Assembly (NCBI GenBank): GCA_021323395.1
Contig: JAJONL010000020.1
Location: 1 to 64,000, forward strand
Length of the DNA stretch: 64,000 bases
Origin: Nitrospira sp.
GTDB lineage: Bacteria; Nitrospirota; Nitrospiria; Nitrospirales; Nitrospiraceae
Direction of reading: 5' to 3'
A program made the position numbers and the translations under genes. Each line of letters begins with the position of its first letter. Within the stretch, counting starts at the first letter, position 1. Under the pieces are notes generated by a model. That model did no database searches. It was not told where the DNA came from and saw only the letters and a program-made list of their open reading frames with translations. This document shows, piece by piece, positions 15,970 to 26,039 of the stretch.

Positions 15970-16065
15970 CGACAGCTAGGGGTGCCATCCGGCTGAGAGT
16001 CCGAGTGATCGGGCGACCCTCACAACCTGACCTGGGTAATACCAGCGTAGGGAAGCGACCGATCT
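15970..16065 (+). ncRNA. TPP riboswitch (thi box)
   Basis: Conserved TPP aptamer strings are present in order: AGGGGTGCC, CTGAGA, GACCCTCACAACCTGA, CCTGGGTAATACCAGCGTAGGGAAG. These form the P2-P5 arms that bind the pyrimidine and pyrophosphate of thiamin pyrophosphate. The aptamer is followed 20 bases later by an intrinsic terminator and then thiC, so control is most likely by transcription attenuation: TPP bound, transcription stops. Confidence 0.95.
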
Positions 16066-16085
16066 ACTGGCTTCGTGATCGCTTC

Positions 16086-16117
16086 AAGCCGCACCCAAGC
16101 TGGATGCGGCTTTTTTA
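16086..16117 (+). terminator. Riboswitch-controlled intrinsic terminator
   Basis: Stem AAGCCGCA (16086-16093) pairs with TGCGGCTT (16105-16112), loop of 11 bases, followed by a run of Ts to 16116. Position between the TPP aptamer and thiC marks it as the expression platform. Confidence 0.85.
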
Positions 16118-16146
16118 TTTGGCCGTCAAGCGCCCACCTTCGATGA

Positions 16147-18090
<1,944 letters not shown>

Positions 18091-18230
18091 GGCTGGTCAA
18101 AATGGCTGGCGGCAAGGCCGTAGGCCGGTTCAAACCGGAGGCGTACTTTCAGGAGTACCTTTGAAGGATTTGGAAGAGCCAGGAACGAAGCCGGAAGCCA
18201 TTTTCGGCATCCGCCGAAGGAGAATATAGT

Positions 18231-19031
18231 ATGGGGAAGCCAATACCGGCACCGTTGCGGGAACGCGACATCACCCGTCATATCGCGCGGGAATATTATA
18301 AAGAATTCGACCAACTCATTGAGAGCGACGTGATTATCGTCGGCGCCGGTCCCTCCGGGTTGATCTGCGCGCACGACCTGGCCAGGATGGGTGTCAAAAC
18401 GCTCATCGTCGAGCAGAGCCTTGCGCTGGGCGGAGGCTTTTGGTCCGGCGGTTACCTGATGAACAAGGCTACCATCTGTGCTCCGGCGCACAAGATCCTG
18501 GAGGAAGTCGGGGTGCCTTGCAAACAGATCACGGAATGCGACGGCATGTATATGGTCGATCCCCCGCATGCCACCGGCGCCTTGATTGCCGCCGCCTACA
18601 GCGCCGGCGCGAAGATCATGAACCTCACGCGGGTGGTCGATCTGATCCTGCGCGGAGACCGGGGCCTCGAAGGGGTCGTCGTCAACAGCACGACGGCCGA
18701 AATGGCCGGTCACGACATCATCCATGTCGATCCCATCGCACTGGAGAGTAAAATCGTGGTGGATGCGACCGGGCATGATGCGGTGGTGGTTAATCTGCTG
18801 AACAAACGCGGGCTCTACCAGCAGGTGCCCGGAAACGGCGCCATGTGGGTCTCGCGCTCAGAGGAAGAGGTCATGGACCGGACCGGAGAAGTCTACGCGA
18901 ATTGTTTTGTCATCGGGTTGGCGGTCGCGGCGGTGTTCGGCACGCCACGGATGGGTCCCGCTTTTGGCTCTATGCTGCTTTCTGGACGGTATGGTGCGGA
19001 ACTGATCGAGAAGAAATTGAAGCAGCTGTAG
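18231..19031 (+). CDS. thi4: Thi4-type thiazole synthase, non-cysteine form
   Basis: Makes the adenylated thiazole precursor of thiamin from NAD, glycine and a sulfur source. The 266-residue protein has the dinucleotide-binding VIIVGAGPSGL (about 34-44), the GGGFWSGGY loop and the C-terminal GTPRMGPAFGSMLLSG motif. In yeast THI4 a Cys in the loop after DATGHD donates sulfur and inactivates the enzyme. Here the loop is DATGHDAVVVNLL and that position is Leu (about 190), so this is a non-Cys enzyme expected to use free sulfide catalytically. An AAGGAG ribosome site precedes ATG. Downstream of riboswitch-controlled thiC. Confidence 0.9.
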   Translation: MGKPIPAPLRERDITRHIAREYYKEFDQLIESDVIIVGAGPSGLICAHDLARMGVKTLIVEQSLALGGGFWSGGYLMNKATICAPAHKILEEVGVPCKQITECDGMYMVDPPHATGALIAAAYSAGAKIMNLTRVVDLILRGDRGLEGVVVNSTTAEMAGHDIIHVDPIALESKIVVDATGHDAVVVNLLNKRGLYQQVPGNGAMWVSRSEEEVMDRTGEVYANCFVIGLAVAAVFGTPRMGPAFGSMLLSGRYGAELIEKKLKQL

Positions 19032-19105
19032 CGGAGAGGGCTCTTTGCGCGCGCACAGCGCCCCATTCTCCCTGATGGAGGTAGACGAGAGATAGGACCG
19101 GCGAT

Positions 19106-19621
19106 ATGGATGTACAAGACTTTCTCATACAGGGCGATGGCAGCGAAGCCGACAAGCGCGAGGCCTGGCAACTCTTTCAGCAAGCCTACGAGCAACAAAT
19201 GAAAGGGCAGTTGGAGGAGGCTGTCAGCCTGTACAAACTGTCGCTGGCGACCCATCAGACGGCGGAGGCCTACACCTTTCTCGGCTGGACCTATAGCTTC
19301 ATGGGCAAACTGGATGAGGCGATTGACGAATGCCACAAGGCCATCGCCTGCGATCCCGAGTTCGGCAATCCTTACAATGACATTGGTGCCTATTTGATCG
19401 AAAAGGGAGATTTGGACGAGGCGATTCCCTGGTTTCAAAAGGCCATGCAGGCCAGGCGCTATGAAAGCCCGGCCTTTCCCCACCTAAACTTAGGGCGGGT
19501 CTACGAACGCCAAGGCAAGTGGAGCGAGGCCATCGACTGTTACAAGCAAGCCCTCGTCCTCAATCCTGACTATGCCTTGGCCAAGAAGGCCCTGGGACGT
19601 CTCATCAGCTCGCTGAATTAG
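19106..19621 (+). CDS. Tetratricopeptide repeat protein
   Basis: A 171-residue soluble protein made mostly of TPR units: helix pairs at about 20-50 (AWQLFQQAYEQQMKGQLEEAVSLYK), 55-85 (AYTFLGWTYSFMGKLDEAIDECHK), 90-118 (PYNDIGAYLIEKGDLDEAIPWFQK) and 128-160 (NLGRVYERQGKWSEAIDCYK). No signal peptide, so it is cytoplasmic and probably a protein-protein adaptor. It lies between thi4 and a degenerate receiver protein with 12 bases to the latter, suggesting an operon. The partner is unknown. Confidence 0.85.
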   Translation: MDVQDFLIQGDGSEADKREAWQLFQQAYEQQMKGQLEEAVSLYKLSLATHQTAEAYTFLGWTYSFMGKLDEAIDECHKAIACDPEFGNPYNDIGAYLIEKGDLDEAIPWFQKAMQARRYESPAFPHLNLGRVYERQGKWSEAIDCYKQALVLNPDYALAKKALGRLISSLN

Positions 19622-19633
19622 GAACGACATCAT

Positions 19634-20020
19634 ATGAGCAGCATCATATTAGTGGCCGTCACCGACATATTTTTCTACACCAAGGTGCGTGATGCGCTGC
19701 GCCCACAAGGCTACACGTTGGAGCGGATCCGCAATCAGGACGAAGTGTTGCCCAAAGCGGCTTCGGCCAATCCGGCCGCCATGATCATCAATATGAACGA
19801 CCTGGGAGTGGATGCCTTCAAAGCGCTGGAAGCCCTCCGCGCCGACCCTGCGTTGCGCCCGTTTCCCATTCTCGCCTTCGCGAATCACGAAGAAGTAGAT
19901 ACGTGGAGACGCGCCAAGGAACTGGGGGTCACCAAGGTCGTCTCCCGAAACGAGTTTTCATCGCGCACGAAAGACCTCATTGAAGAGGTTATTCACCATC
20001 AGCCGTCCGCGCACCCGTGA
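19634..20020 (+). CDS. Degenerate receiver-domain protein
   Basis: A 128-residue stand-alone receiver-like fold. The strand-loop that normally ends in the phospho-acceptor Asp reads AAMIINMND, with Asn at about residue 53, and the acidic pocket is reduced to one Asp (VAVTD). The region near the conserved Lys reads VVSRNEF. It therefore should not be phosphorylated in the normal way and may act as a constitutive or protein-binding module. It lies 12 bases after the TPR gene and 33 before ygfZ. Confidence 0.75.
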   Translation: MSSIILVAVTDIFFYTKVRDALRPQGYTLERIRNQDEVLPKAASANPAAMIINMNDLGVDAFKALEALRADPALRPFPILAFANHEEVDTWRRAKELGVTKVVSRNEFSSRTKDLIEEVIHHQPSAHP

Positions 20021-20053
20021 GGGCTGAACACCAGAAAGAACCAGCGGCCCAGC

Positions 20054-21145
20054 ATGAAACAATCCCCTCTCCACAATCAGCATGTGCAACTCGGCGCCAC
20101 ATTCCAAGAAGTTTCCGGGACTCCGATTCCAGCTCAATACGGAAACATCACCGCGGAACATGCGGCCGTGCGCCAGGCAGCCGGCGTTTCAGACTTGTCC
20201 CACCGGGGCAAGGTTCTGGTGACCGGTGATGATCGCATCAAGTGGCTGCAGAGCATTATCAGCAACGACATCCTCCCACTCAAAGCCGGACAGGGTGGCT
20301 ACTCCAGCTTTCTCACCCACAAGGGGAAAATGTTGGGGTACTTCCGGGTCTACATCCAACCCGATGCCATATGGATAGAAGATGTCGGTGAGGTGGGTGA
20401 CGCCACGTTTCACTCGCTGCGCAAGTTTCTCCTCTATGGCACCAAGGCGAAGATGGAGAATTGCACGGAAAGTTGGGGCTTGCTGCTGGTCAGCGGACCG
20501 AAAGCAGCTGAGGTGGTCACGGCGGCATTCGGCACCGATGTTCGCTCCCTTGAGCTGCTCCACACCGTTTCCGTCACCATTGGTGGGCAGCAGGCGTTGA
20601 TCATCCGCACAGAAGAAACGGGTGAACAGGATTTTGAAGTACTGATACCAGTCGAAGGCGTCACCGTCGCATGGGAGCAGCTGATGACAGCCGGCGCTCC
20701 GTTCGGCATCAAGCCCGTCGGCGCAGAGGCACGGGAAGTCTTGCGGATTGAAGCGGGATTGCCCAAGGCAGGCCCGGACCTGAATGAGGAGATCGTGCCA
20801 CCGGAGGCCAATTTAGAAGGGAAAGCCTTCAGCCTGTCGAAAGGCTGTTACCCGGGACAGGAAGTGGTGGCACGGATGGACACCTACGGGAACGTCCGTC
20901 GGCATTTGGTGGGATTGATTTTACAAGACACGACTGTCCCGCCCAAAGGAGCGAAACTGTTCAGCGGTGATCGGGAGGTGGGCTGGATCAGCAGTGCGGC
21001 CTTTTCGCCGCAACGGAATGCCGTGCTGGCGTTCGGCTTTCCCCTGCGGGACTTCTCGTCACCCGATACGGCCCTAACGGTGGAAGTGGCAGGGACGCGC
21101 CATCCGGCAACCGTCCATGCGCTTCCGTTTTACGTTCGCTCCTAG
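20054..21145 (+). CDS. ygfZ: YgfZ/GcvT-family folate-binding protein
   Basis: A 363-residue protein with the GcvT fold and the YgfZ signature KGCYPGQEVVAR (about 274-285), which separates YgfZ from true glycine-cleavage T proteins. YgfZ supports repair or assembly of certain Fe-S proteins in a folate-dependent way. N-terminal LSHRGKVLVTGDDR and LPKAGPDLNEE fit the family. Location after thiC is suggestive, since ThiC is an Fe-S enzyme. A composite repeat starts on the base after its TAG stop. Confidence 0.88.
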   Translation: MKQSPLHNQHVQLGATFQEVSGTPIPAQYGNITAEHAAVRQAAGVSDLSHRGKVLVTGDDRIKWLQSIISNDILPLKAGQGGYSSFLTHKGKMLGYFRVYIQPDAIWIEDVGEVGDATFHSLRKFLLYGTKAKMENCTESWGLLLVSGPKAAEVVTAAFGTDVRSLELLHTVSVTIGGQQALIIRTEETGEQDFEVLIPVEGVTVAWEQLMTAGAPFGIKPVGAEAREVLRIEAGLPKAGPDLNEEIVPPEANLEGKAFSLSKGCYPGQEVVARMDTYGNVRRHLVGLILQDTTVPPKGAKLFSGDREVGWISSAAFSPQRNAVLAFGFPLRDFSSPDTALTVEVAGTRHPATVHALPFYVRS

Positions 21146-21399
21146 CAGGATGTTGAAAACGTCCGCCAACGGCGTTCTCGCAAGACACTGCCGCCTCACC
21201 ATCTCGGCGGCGTTCACAAACGTGACGCGCTTTAGTCAGCGCGTCGTGAACCTCAGCGCCTCACCGTACCCCGAGGGTACGGTGGGAACAAGACACGGCC
21301 GGCTCACCGTCTCGCCGGCGTCCACAGACGTGGCGCTCATTATGCTTCGCGCCGTGGACCTCGCTGCGGCCTTGCTGGACGGCCATTTTGAACATCCTG
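21146..21399 (+). repeat. Composite hairpin repeat element, copy 2
   Basis: A 254-base element beginning CAGGATGTTGAAAACG directly after the ygfZ stop and ending GGCCATTTTGAACATCCTG. Inside are two palindromes, 21212-21251 (GTTCAC...GTGAAC) and 21320-21359 (GTCCAC...GTGGAC), with a CCGTACCCCGAGGGTACGG hairpin between them. It is the inverted counterpart of 6161-6431 and shares ends with 9973-10096. It sits between two convergent genes. Confidence 0.85.
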
Positions 21400-21456
21400 C
21401 GGGGTTCCCAATCACTAAAACCGCTCGCCACCGTTTTGCGAGATGGCAAAGGTTAT

Positions 21457-21939
21457 TTATTTTTCAGGATTCCGCACGGCTGACACGGCTGACGCGAATC
21501 CCAGCAGGCTCTTCCGTTCTTCATCATCCAACGCGAGCAACAGGTGCGTCTCTTCGGCGTGCATGAGCCGGAGGCTCAGGAACGGCTCCTCCCGGCGCTT
21601 TTCACGATTGTCCCACATGGCGTCGATGACCTGCACCTTGTCCAACTGCCCCACCGACACGACGTCATACCGGAAATACGAATCACCGATCACGATATCG
21701 AAAATCACGTTGCCGGCCGTCAGAAGTATCAGATTGAACCGCCCCTGCTCTTCGTATCCTTCGGGCAGAAACTTATTGATATGGCATCGCGCGATCTTTC
21801 GATCGCCCAGGGCCGCTCGAAATTTGAGTTGGAGGGCGTCGTAATCGATTTGGAGCGCCTTTTCGTCCTGATTCGTCGCTGCGGCTGCCGCATTCCTGGC
21901 TTGCTCGAATATCTCATCTGCTGATAATAACCCTGCCAT
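21457..21939 (-). CDS. Conserved hypothetical soluble protein
   Basis: A 160-residue protein not assigned to a family. It starts MAGLLSADEIFEQARNAAA, has a helical N-terminus, a central region rich in beta-type residues (FNLILLTAGNVIFDIVIGDSYFRYDVVSV) and a C-terminal part with LSLRLMHAEETHLLLALDDEE. No targeting signal, cysteine cluster or catalytic motif is evident. Its 3' end faces the composite repeat. An ORF with this composition is very likely real; function unknown. Confidence 0.6.
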   Translation of the reverse strand: MAGLLSADEIFEQARNAAAAATNQDEKALQIDYDALQLKFRAALGDRKIARCHINKFLPEGYEEQGRFNLILLTAGNVIFDIVIGDSYFRYDVVSVGQLDKVQVIDAMWDNREKRREEPFLSLRLMHAEETHLLLALDDEERKSLLGFASAVSAVRNPEK

Positions 21940-22006
21940 AGTTCCTTACTCCTTCGTTACAAGACTGCTCGATGTCTGTTGTAGCTCCTGCGTATCTCAC
22001 CGGCGG

Positions 22007-22261
22007 CTAGAGCCCGCGCGCGGCACGTCTCGCACGAACCGCCCGGGCGACCCCGACCAGCGCGATCCCCGCCCAGGCGAATTCCAGCAGGACGAACCCC
22101 ACTCGCCGATCTTCTATTGCGACGATTCCCAAGAGCAGCGAACCGAGGATGTTCAGCGTCAAATAGCCGGCGTCCAACTCACGCCAAGTTCCGGCTTGAA
22201 TCAGGCCATAGGCGATGAGCACCATGAGCGCTCCGACCACCGAAATGACCTGCATTGTCAT
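22007..22261 (-). CDS. CBU_0592-like small membrane protein
   Basis: An 84-residue protein with three hydrophobic spans: VISVVGALMVLIAYGLI, YLTLNILGSLLLGIVAI and FVLLEFAWAGIALVGVA, ending in a basic ARRAARGL tail. The Y-x-L-N-(I/L)-x-G-x-L-L and F-x-x-L-E-x-x-W strings match the CBU_0592-like family seen next to transporters. The start at 22261 (MTMQVISV) is used; an upstream in-frame start would add 65 unlikely residues. Function unknown; integral to the inner membrane. Confidence 0.7.
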   Translation of the reverse strand: MTMQVISVVGALMVLIAYGLIQAGTWRELDAGYLTLNILGSLLLGIVAIEDRRVGFVLLEFAWAGIALVGVARAVRARRAARGL

Positions 22262-22505
22262 GGCACACTCGGGTCCTGGACTATGCGAGAGAACGCGGTA
22301 CGGTACCTGGCTGCTCGTGACGATTGCAAGCAGAATCTCCCCCTTGCAACCGTCTGGCGAGGGTGAGACCGCGACTGTGACACGACGGAACACCATGTTC
22401 CGCGCAACACTCAGATTGTTCGGACGGCGACGTAGCGCTGCTGGACCACATTGCATTTACGGGATGATCTCCGGCATACTTTGTCACATTCAAGGGGAGG
22501 CACCG

Positions 22506-22742
22506 ATGAGCGGACAGAGCTGTTTAATCGAAGGATGTCAGGCGAGAGTCTATGCGCCGGCCGGAACTCAATCTGTCTGCAAAGACCACTTTCTTGGCTT
22601 CCTCACCTGGCGCCGTCGGCGAGGGCCGCAGATGTTTCGAAAATACGCGGGCATGACCATGGAAGAACGTGACCAGATCACCGCCGAATGGCGCCAGACC
22701 CTAGGCACGAAGGACCTGCCTCATCCCATTCCCGGACTCTAA
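22506..22742 (+). CDS. Small Cys/His protein, putative zinc-binding
   Basis: A 78-residue protein starting MSGQSCLIEGCQARVYAP at 22506, behind a GGGGAGG ribosome site. CLIEGC and CKDHF give a C-x4-C ... C-x2-H set that could bind zinc. The rest is basic and helical (WRRRRGPQMFRKYAGM, MEERDQITAEW). The upstream in-frame extension lies antisense to the neighbouring gene's leader and is not protein-like. Likely a small nucleic-acid or protein-binding factor; family not recognised. Confidence 0.6.
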   Translation: MSGQSCLIEGCQARVYAPAGTQSVCKDHFLGFLTWRRRRGPQMFRKYAGMTMEERDQITAEWRQTLGTKDLPHPIPGL

Positions 22743-22950
22743 GTTACACTGCCTTTCCTTTTCTCTTTTCCTAACCAATCTGCTGCTTAAACTCCATGTC
22801 GGCTGTTGGCGTCTGGACCCTTTCCCAGTGGAACGCCGACTCGAACCAACTATTCAGCGCAGGCAGAGCCCTCCAGTGAACGCATGGCGATAGAGGTCAG
22901 ATTGCTCGCATCTCGAGTGATCCCTTCCCGAGCAACCTGGCCATGACACC

Positions 22951-23343
22951 CTACCCCATCACGGGCGAGCCATGGTGATGAATCATGAGCCATTCGTCGC
23001 CGATGCGTTCAAATAAGTTTGTGGCAAGAACCCGTGTTTCGACCGGTTGGTCATCCTGGCGGCTGGTGAGATGTTCAGTGCAGATGACCCACCCCAGGTC
23101 GCCGGCAACTTGAATTTGAACGTCGGTGAGTTCAAATTTCATGGAGAAAGTGTTGTTGAAGATCAACACCCAGGAATCACGGACCGCCGGCCAGTCGCTG
23201 CGAAGACTCCAGCCAGGATGGATGCAGGTGACGTACTCGAGATGCGCCCATACCCTGTCCATTTGAAGCATGTCCAGACTTTCGAAGGCGGCATAGAAGG
23301 CAAGATTCGCGCGAGTGATTTCTTCGATTCGTTGTTCGACCAC
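22951..23343 (-). CDS. SnoaL-like/NTF2-fold protein
   Basis: A 130-residue protein with the NTF2 alpha+beta cone pattern: N-terminal helix (RANLAFYAAFESLDMLQMDRVW), then CIHPGW, RDSWVLIFNNTF, and C-terminal strands LGWVICTEHLT, VLATNLFERIGDEWLMIHHHGSP. The last string is typical of the SnoaL_3 subgroup. Many such proteins have no proven activity. Stand-alone; no signal peptide. Confidence 0.75.
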   Translation of the reverse strand: MVEQRIEEITRANLAFYAAFESLDMLQMDRVWAHLEYVTCIHPGWSLRSDWPAVRDSWVLIFNNTFSMKFELTDVQIQVAGDLGWVICTEHLTSRQDDQPVETRVLATNLFERIGDEWLMIHHHGSPVMG

Positions 23344-23485
23344 GGTGGGCTCCTGCGATGGTGCGGCATTTTACTGCAAACACTGTCGCCCGCGCGAGCC
23401 TCATTTGCACCGTGAAAAGGGATTCGCGGAAGCTGCACCCCCGCTGAGAGAGGGACGGCTCACGGCCCCGGTCACTATGAATCGA

Positions 23486-23806
23486 TTAGCTCGCGTGGGT
23501 TGCGAGCAGCCCCTCCTCCAACGCCGTCTTCAACAATTGGGCGATATTGGAGACGCGGAGCTTTTTCATCATGTTCGCACGATGCGCCTCCGCCGTCTTG
23601 ATGCTGATGTGCAGGCGCTCCGCAATGGTGCGATTCGTGAGCCCTGCCCAGACCAACTGAAGAATTTCGCGCTCACGCGGCGTCAAGTCCTCTGGACGGC
23701 GCTTCGCGCTCACCGTGCCGTTCAAACCTGGCCCAGGCTCTGGCACTGCCGCTGCCAGGCTTGTCTCGCGGCGAAAATGCAACACATTCAACTCGTCATT
23801 CCACAT
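23486..23806 (-). CDS. LuxR-type helix-turn-helix regulator without receiver
   Basis: A 106-residue protein whose residues about 48-103 form a GerE/LuxR DNA-binding domain: LTPREREILQLVWAGLTNRTIAERLHISIKTAEAHRANMMKKL. The N-terminal 45 residues are short and variable with no receiver or ligand domain. The start at 23806 (MWNDELNVLHF) is supported by AAGGAG nine bases upstream. Transcriptional regulator; target unknown. Confidence 0.75.
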   Translation of the reverse strand: MWNDELNVLHFRRETSLAAAVPEPGPGLNGTVSAKRRPEDLTPREREILQLVWAGLTNRTIAERLHISIKTAEAHRANMMKKLRVSNIAQLLKTALEEGLLATHAS

Positions 23807-24318
23807 AATGGGTTCTCCTTCTTGCGCGGTCCTGCACATCGATTGATCAGGGATGCAGCGTCGAACGTCGAAAGGGTGTCCGCAGTCTGAACGGGACGGC
23901 AGCTCGGCTGCGGTGCTTCAAGGCCGCCGGGCGTACGAGCGGGAACATTCTTGGGATGTCCATATCCCGTCTTGTCTCCATGCTTAATCGAGCAATAAGG
24001 TGCTCGATCCAATGGGCATCCACCTCATTGGGGTAGCGTTGTGTACGTATCTCGGAAGCTCTGGGCTCTCGCCGCCTTCGGCATCGAGTCAAATAGCAAT
24101 CCATGCGAACGCACGCACAGGCTGATCAAGCATCAAGGATCATGCCACAGCACTGTCTGCGGGTTGTCCCAATTTATAAAGGCTTCTTACAATGGCTTCG
24201 GACGGCTACCCATCGAGACGTCAAATTCATGGCGCAGAATGCCGGCCACGACCCTGCGACATGACATCGTCTCAGTCGTGCGACAGCCCCGAGAGAGAGT
24301 GCTGAGCAGGAATATCTT
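23807..24318. other. Gene-free stretch of about 500 bases
   Basis: Frames here overlap one another on both strands and none has a ribosome site with a protein-like product. I see no repeat or hairpin of note. Confidence 0.35.
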
Positions 24319-25230
24319 TCATCTGGTTTGTTTATGCCGGGCGGACTGCCATCCCACCAACCAGACTCCGGCCAGGATAAGGACCATTCCCATGACTTCC
24401 CGTGCGCCGATCACGTCCCCCAGCAACATCGCGGACAAGAGCAGCGCCGAGACCGGAATCAGATTGACGAACACTCCGGCGCGGGATGCCCCAACCCCTT
24501 GCACCCCGTAGAGCCAGGCCTGTTGTCCTAGCGCCGTTGCGAACACAATGAGATAGAGCAAGGCCAACCAGCCGGAAACGGGTACCACTGACGTTCCGGA
24601 CAGCAGGAGTTTTTGATCGGTGAAGAGTAGCGGCATCTGCAGCAGCAAGGACACCAGCAACGTCGTCCAGTTGACCGTAAGCGGTGACAAGCGGTCCATG
24701 ACCTCTCGGCCGCCTATGGAATACAACGCCCAACTCACCAGGCCCAGCAGAATCAGGAGACCGCCCAGCCAAGGATGGTCCCCCCTGGGTGCATCCCCCC
24801 CGACGCCAGACACGAGCGCCACCCCGGCGAAAGACACCGCGCAACCCGTCGCCACAGTCTTGAAAGGAATGTCACGCACGAGCAGCGAGGAGAGCAATGC
24901 CGTAATGGCCGGGCTGGCCCCGATGATGGCGCCGGCGGTCGACGCGCCGATATAGCGAAGGCCGAACAGCGTCAGGAGATGGTTTCCCAGCACCCCCAGT
25001 CCCAATAGAGACAGGAGCTTGAGATCTCGCGCGGAAAAGGTCGTGCGACCGCCTTCAGTCCACCACCAGAGCGGAATTAAAATCGCCAGCGCGCCCATCG
25101 CTCGCAGGACCGATGTTTCCACGGCGGAGAACGTCCCTAAGGCCAGCTTCTGCCCTACAATGGAACCTCCCCACACCAGAGCGGAGGCGGTGAGAGCAGT
25201 ATAGGCTGCGAACGCGGTCGGTTTCTCCAT
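24319..25230 (-). CDS. DMT-superfamily (EamA) transporter
   Basis: A 303-residue inner-membrane protein with ten predicted helices arranged as two EamA repeats (about 10-140 and 155-290). Family strings include the RAMGALAILIPLWW helix end, NHLLTLFGLRYIGASTAGAIIGASPAITALLS in repeat one and GVQGVGASRAGVFVNLIPVSALLLS in repeat two. EamA proteins mostly export small metabolites or amino acids. The substrate cannot be read from sequence. It lies upstream of the O-methyltransferase gene in the same direction but 47 bases apart in reverse order. Confidence 0.85.
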   Translation of the reverse strand: MEKPTAFAAYTALTASALVWGGSIVGQKLALGTFSAVETSVLRAMGALAILIPLWWWTEGGRTTFSARDLKLLSLLGLGVLGNHLLTLFGLRYIGASTAGAIIGASPAITALLSSLLVRDIPFKTVATGCAVSFAGVALVSGVGGDAPRGDHPWLGGLLILLGLVSWALYSIGGREVMDRLSPLTVNWTTLLVSLLLQMPLLFTDQKLLLSGTSVVPVSGWLALLYLIVFATALGQQAWLYGVQGVGASRAGVFVNLIPVSALLLSAMLLGDVIGAREVMGMVLILAGVWLVGWQSARHKQTR

Positions 25231-25277
25231 GCCCCTATGACTCCTCGCCCGAATGTAAGCATCGCTTCACAGGCGGT

Positions 25278-25949
25278 TTAACGCACGGCGTGAGTCGATG
25301 GGGTCGGCGTAATCACCAAAATGCCGTCACGAATGGTCGCCAGCATTGCCGTCACGCTGGTGTCGCAGGCAACGGCTCGATTGAGTTCCTGGATCGCCGT
25401 GGTCCGGTCATCCGAGGAGGAATCGTGCAGCACTTCCCCGTCCCACAACACGTTATCGATGAGTATCACGCCACGAGGAGACAGCAGCTCCATGGCGCGA
25501 CGGTAATAATTCAAGTAATTCAGTTTGTCGGCATCGATAAAAATCAGATCGAACGGCCCCTGTAGGCCGGCCAGGGTCTCCAGCGCAGGGCCCATCCGAA
25601 TTTCAATCTTGCGGCCATGCGGGGATTGCGCGAAGAAGCGTCGCGCGAGGGCTGCGGACGCTTTATCCACCTCGCACGTGATCACGCGTCCTTCGTCCGG
25701 CAAGGCTTCGGCAAAACAGAGCGCGCTGTAGCCCGTAAACATCCCGATTTCTAAAATTCTCGTCGCCTGAACCAGCCGGGCCATCACATGCAGAAACGCC
25801 CCCTCCAACGGGCCGACCAGCATGCGGGCGAACTCCATGGTCCGTTCCGTCTCTTCGCGCAGCGCGCGGCGGGCCGGAGATTCCGGCAAAGAATGGGCGG
25901 CGGCATAGGCTTCAATTTGGGGCAGAACCAGATCGGCCATCTGTTTCAC
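25278..25949 (-). CDS. Class I SAM-dependent O-methyltransferase (CCoAOMT type)
   Basis: A 223-residue methyltransferase. ILEIGMFTGYSAL (about 68-80) is SAM motif I, FDLIFIDADKLNYLNYY is the catechol-type metal/SAM motif, and ILIDNVLWDGEV is the third signature of the caffeoyl-CoA O-methyltransferase-like family. Bacterial members methylate catechols or small phenolics using a divalent metal; the natural substrate is unknown. Possible start three codons further in. Followed downstream by the EamA gene, perhaps cotranscribed. Confidence 0.88.
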   Translation of the reverse strand: MKQMADLVLPQIEAYAAAHSLPESPARRALREETERTMEFARMLVGPLEGAFLHVMARLVQATRILEIGMFTGYSALCFAEALPDEGRVITCEVDKASAALARRFFAQSPHGRKIEIRMGPALETLAGLQGPFDLIFIDADKLNYLNYYRRAMELLSPRGVILIDNVLWDGEVLHDSSSDDRTTAIQELNRAVACDTSVTAMLATIRDGILVITPTPSTHAVR

Positions 25950-26039
25950 TCCGTGAGAGAGTTGTGCGACAATTCGCCGAGGACAGACTGCTACACCGCG
26001 GGATCATAACACGGTCTTATTGAGAGAAGGAGCGCGAAG

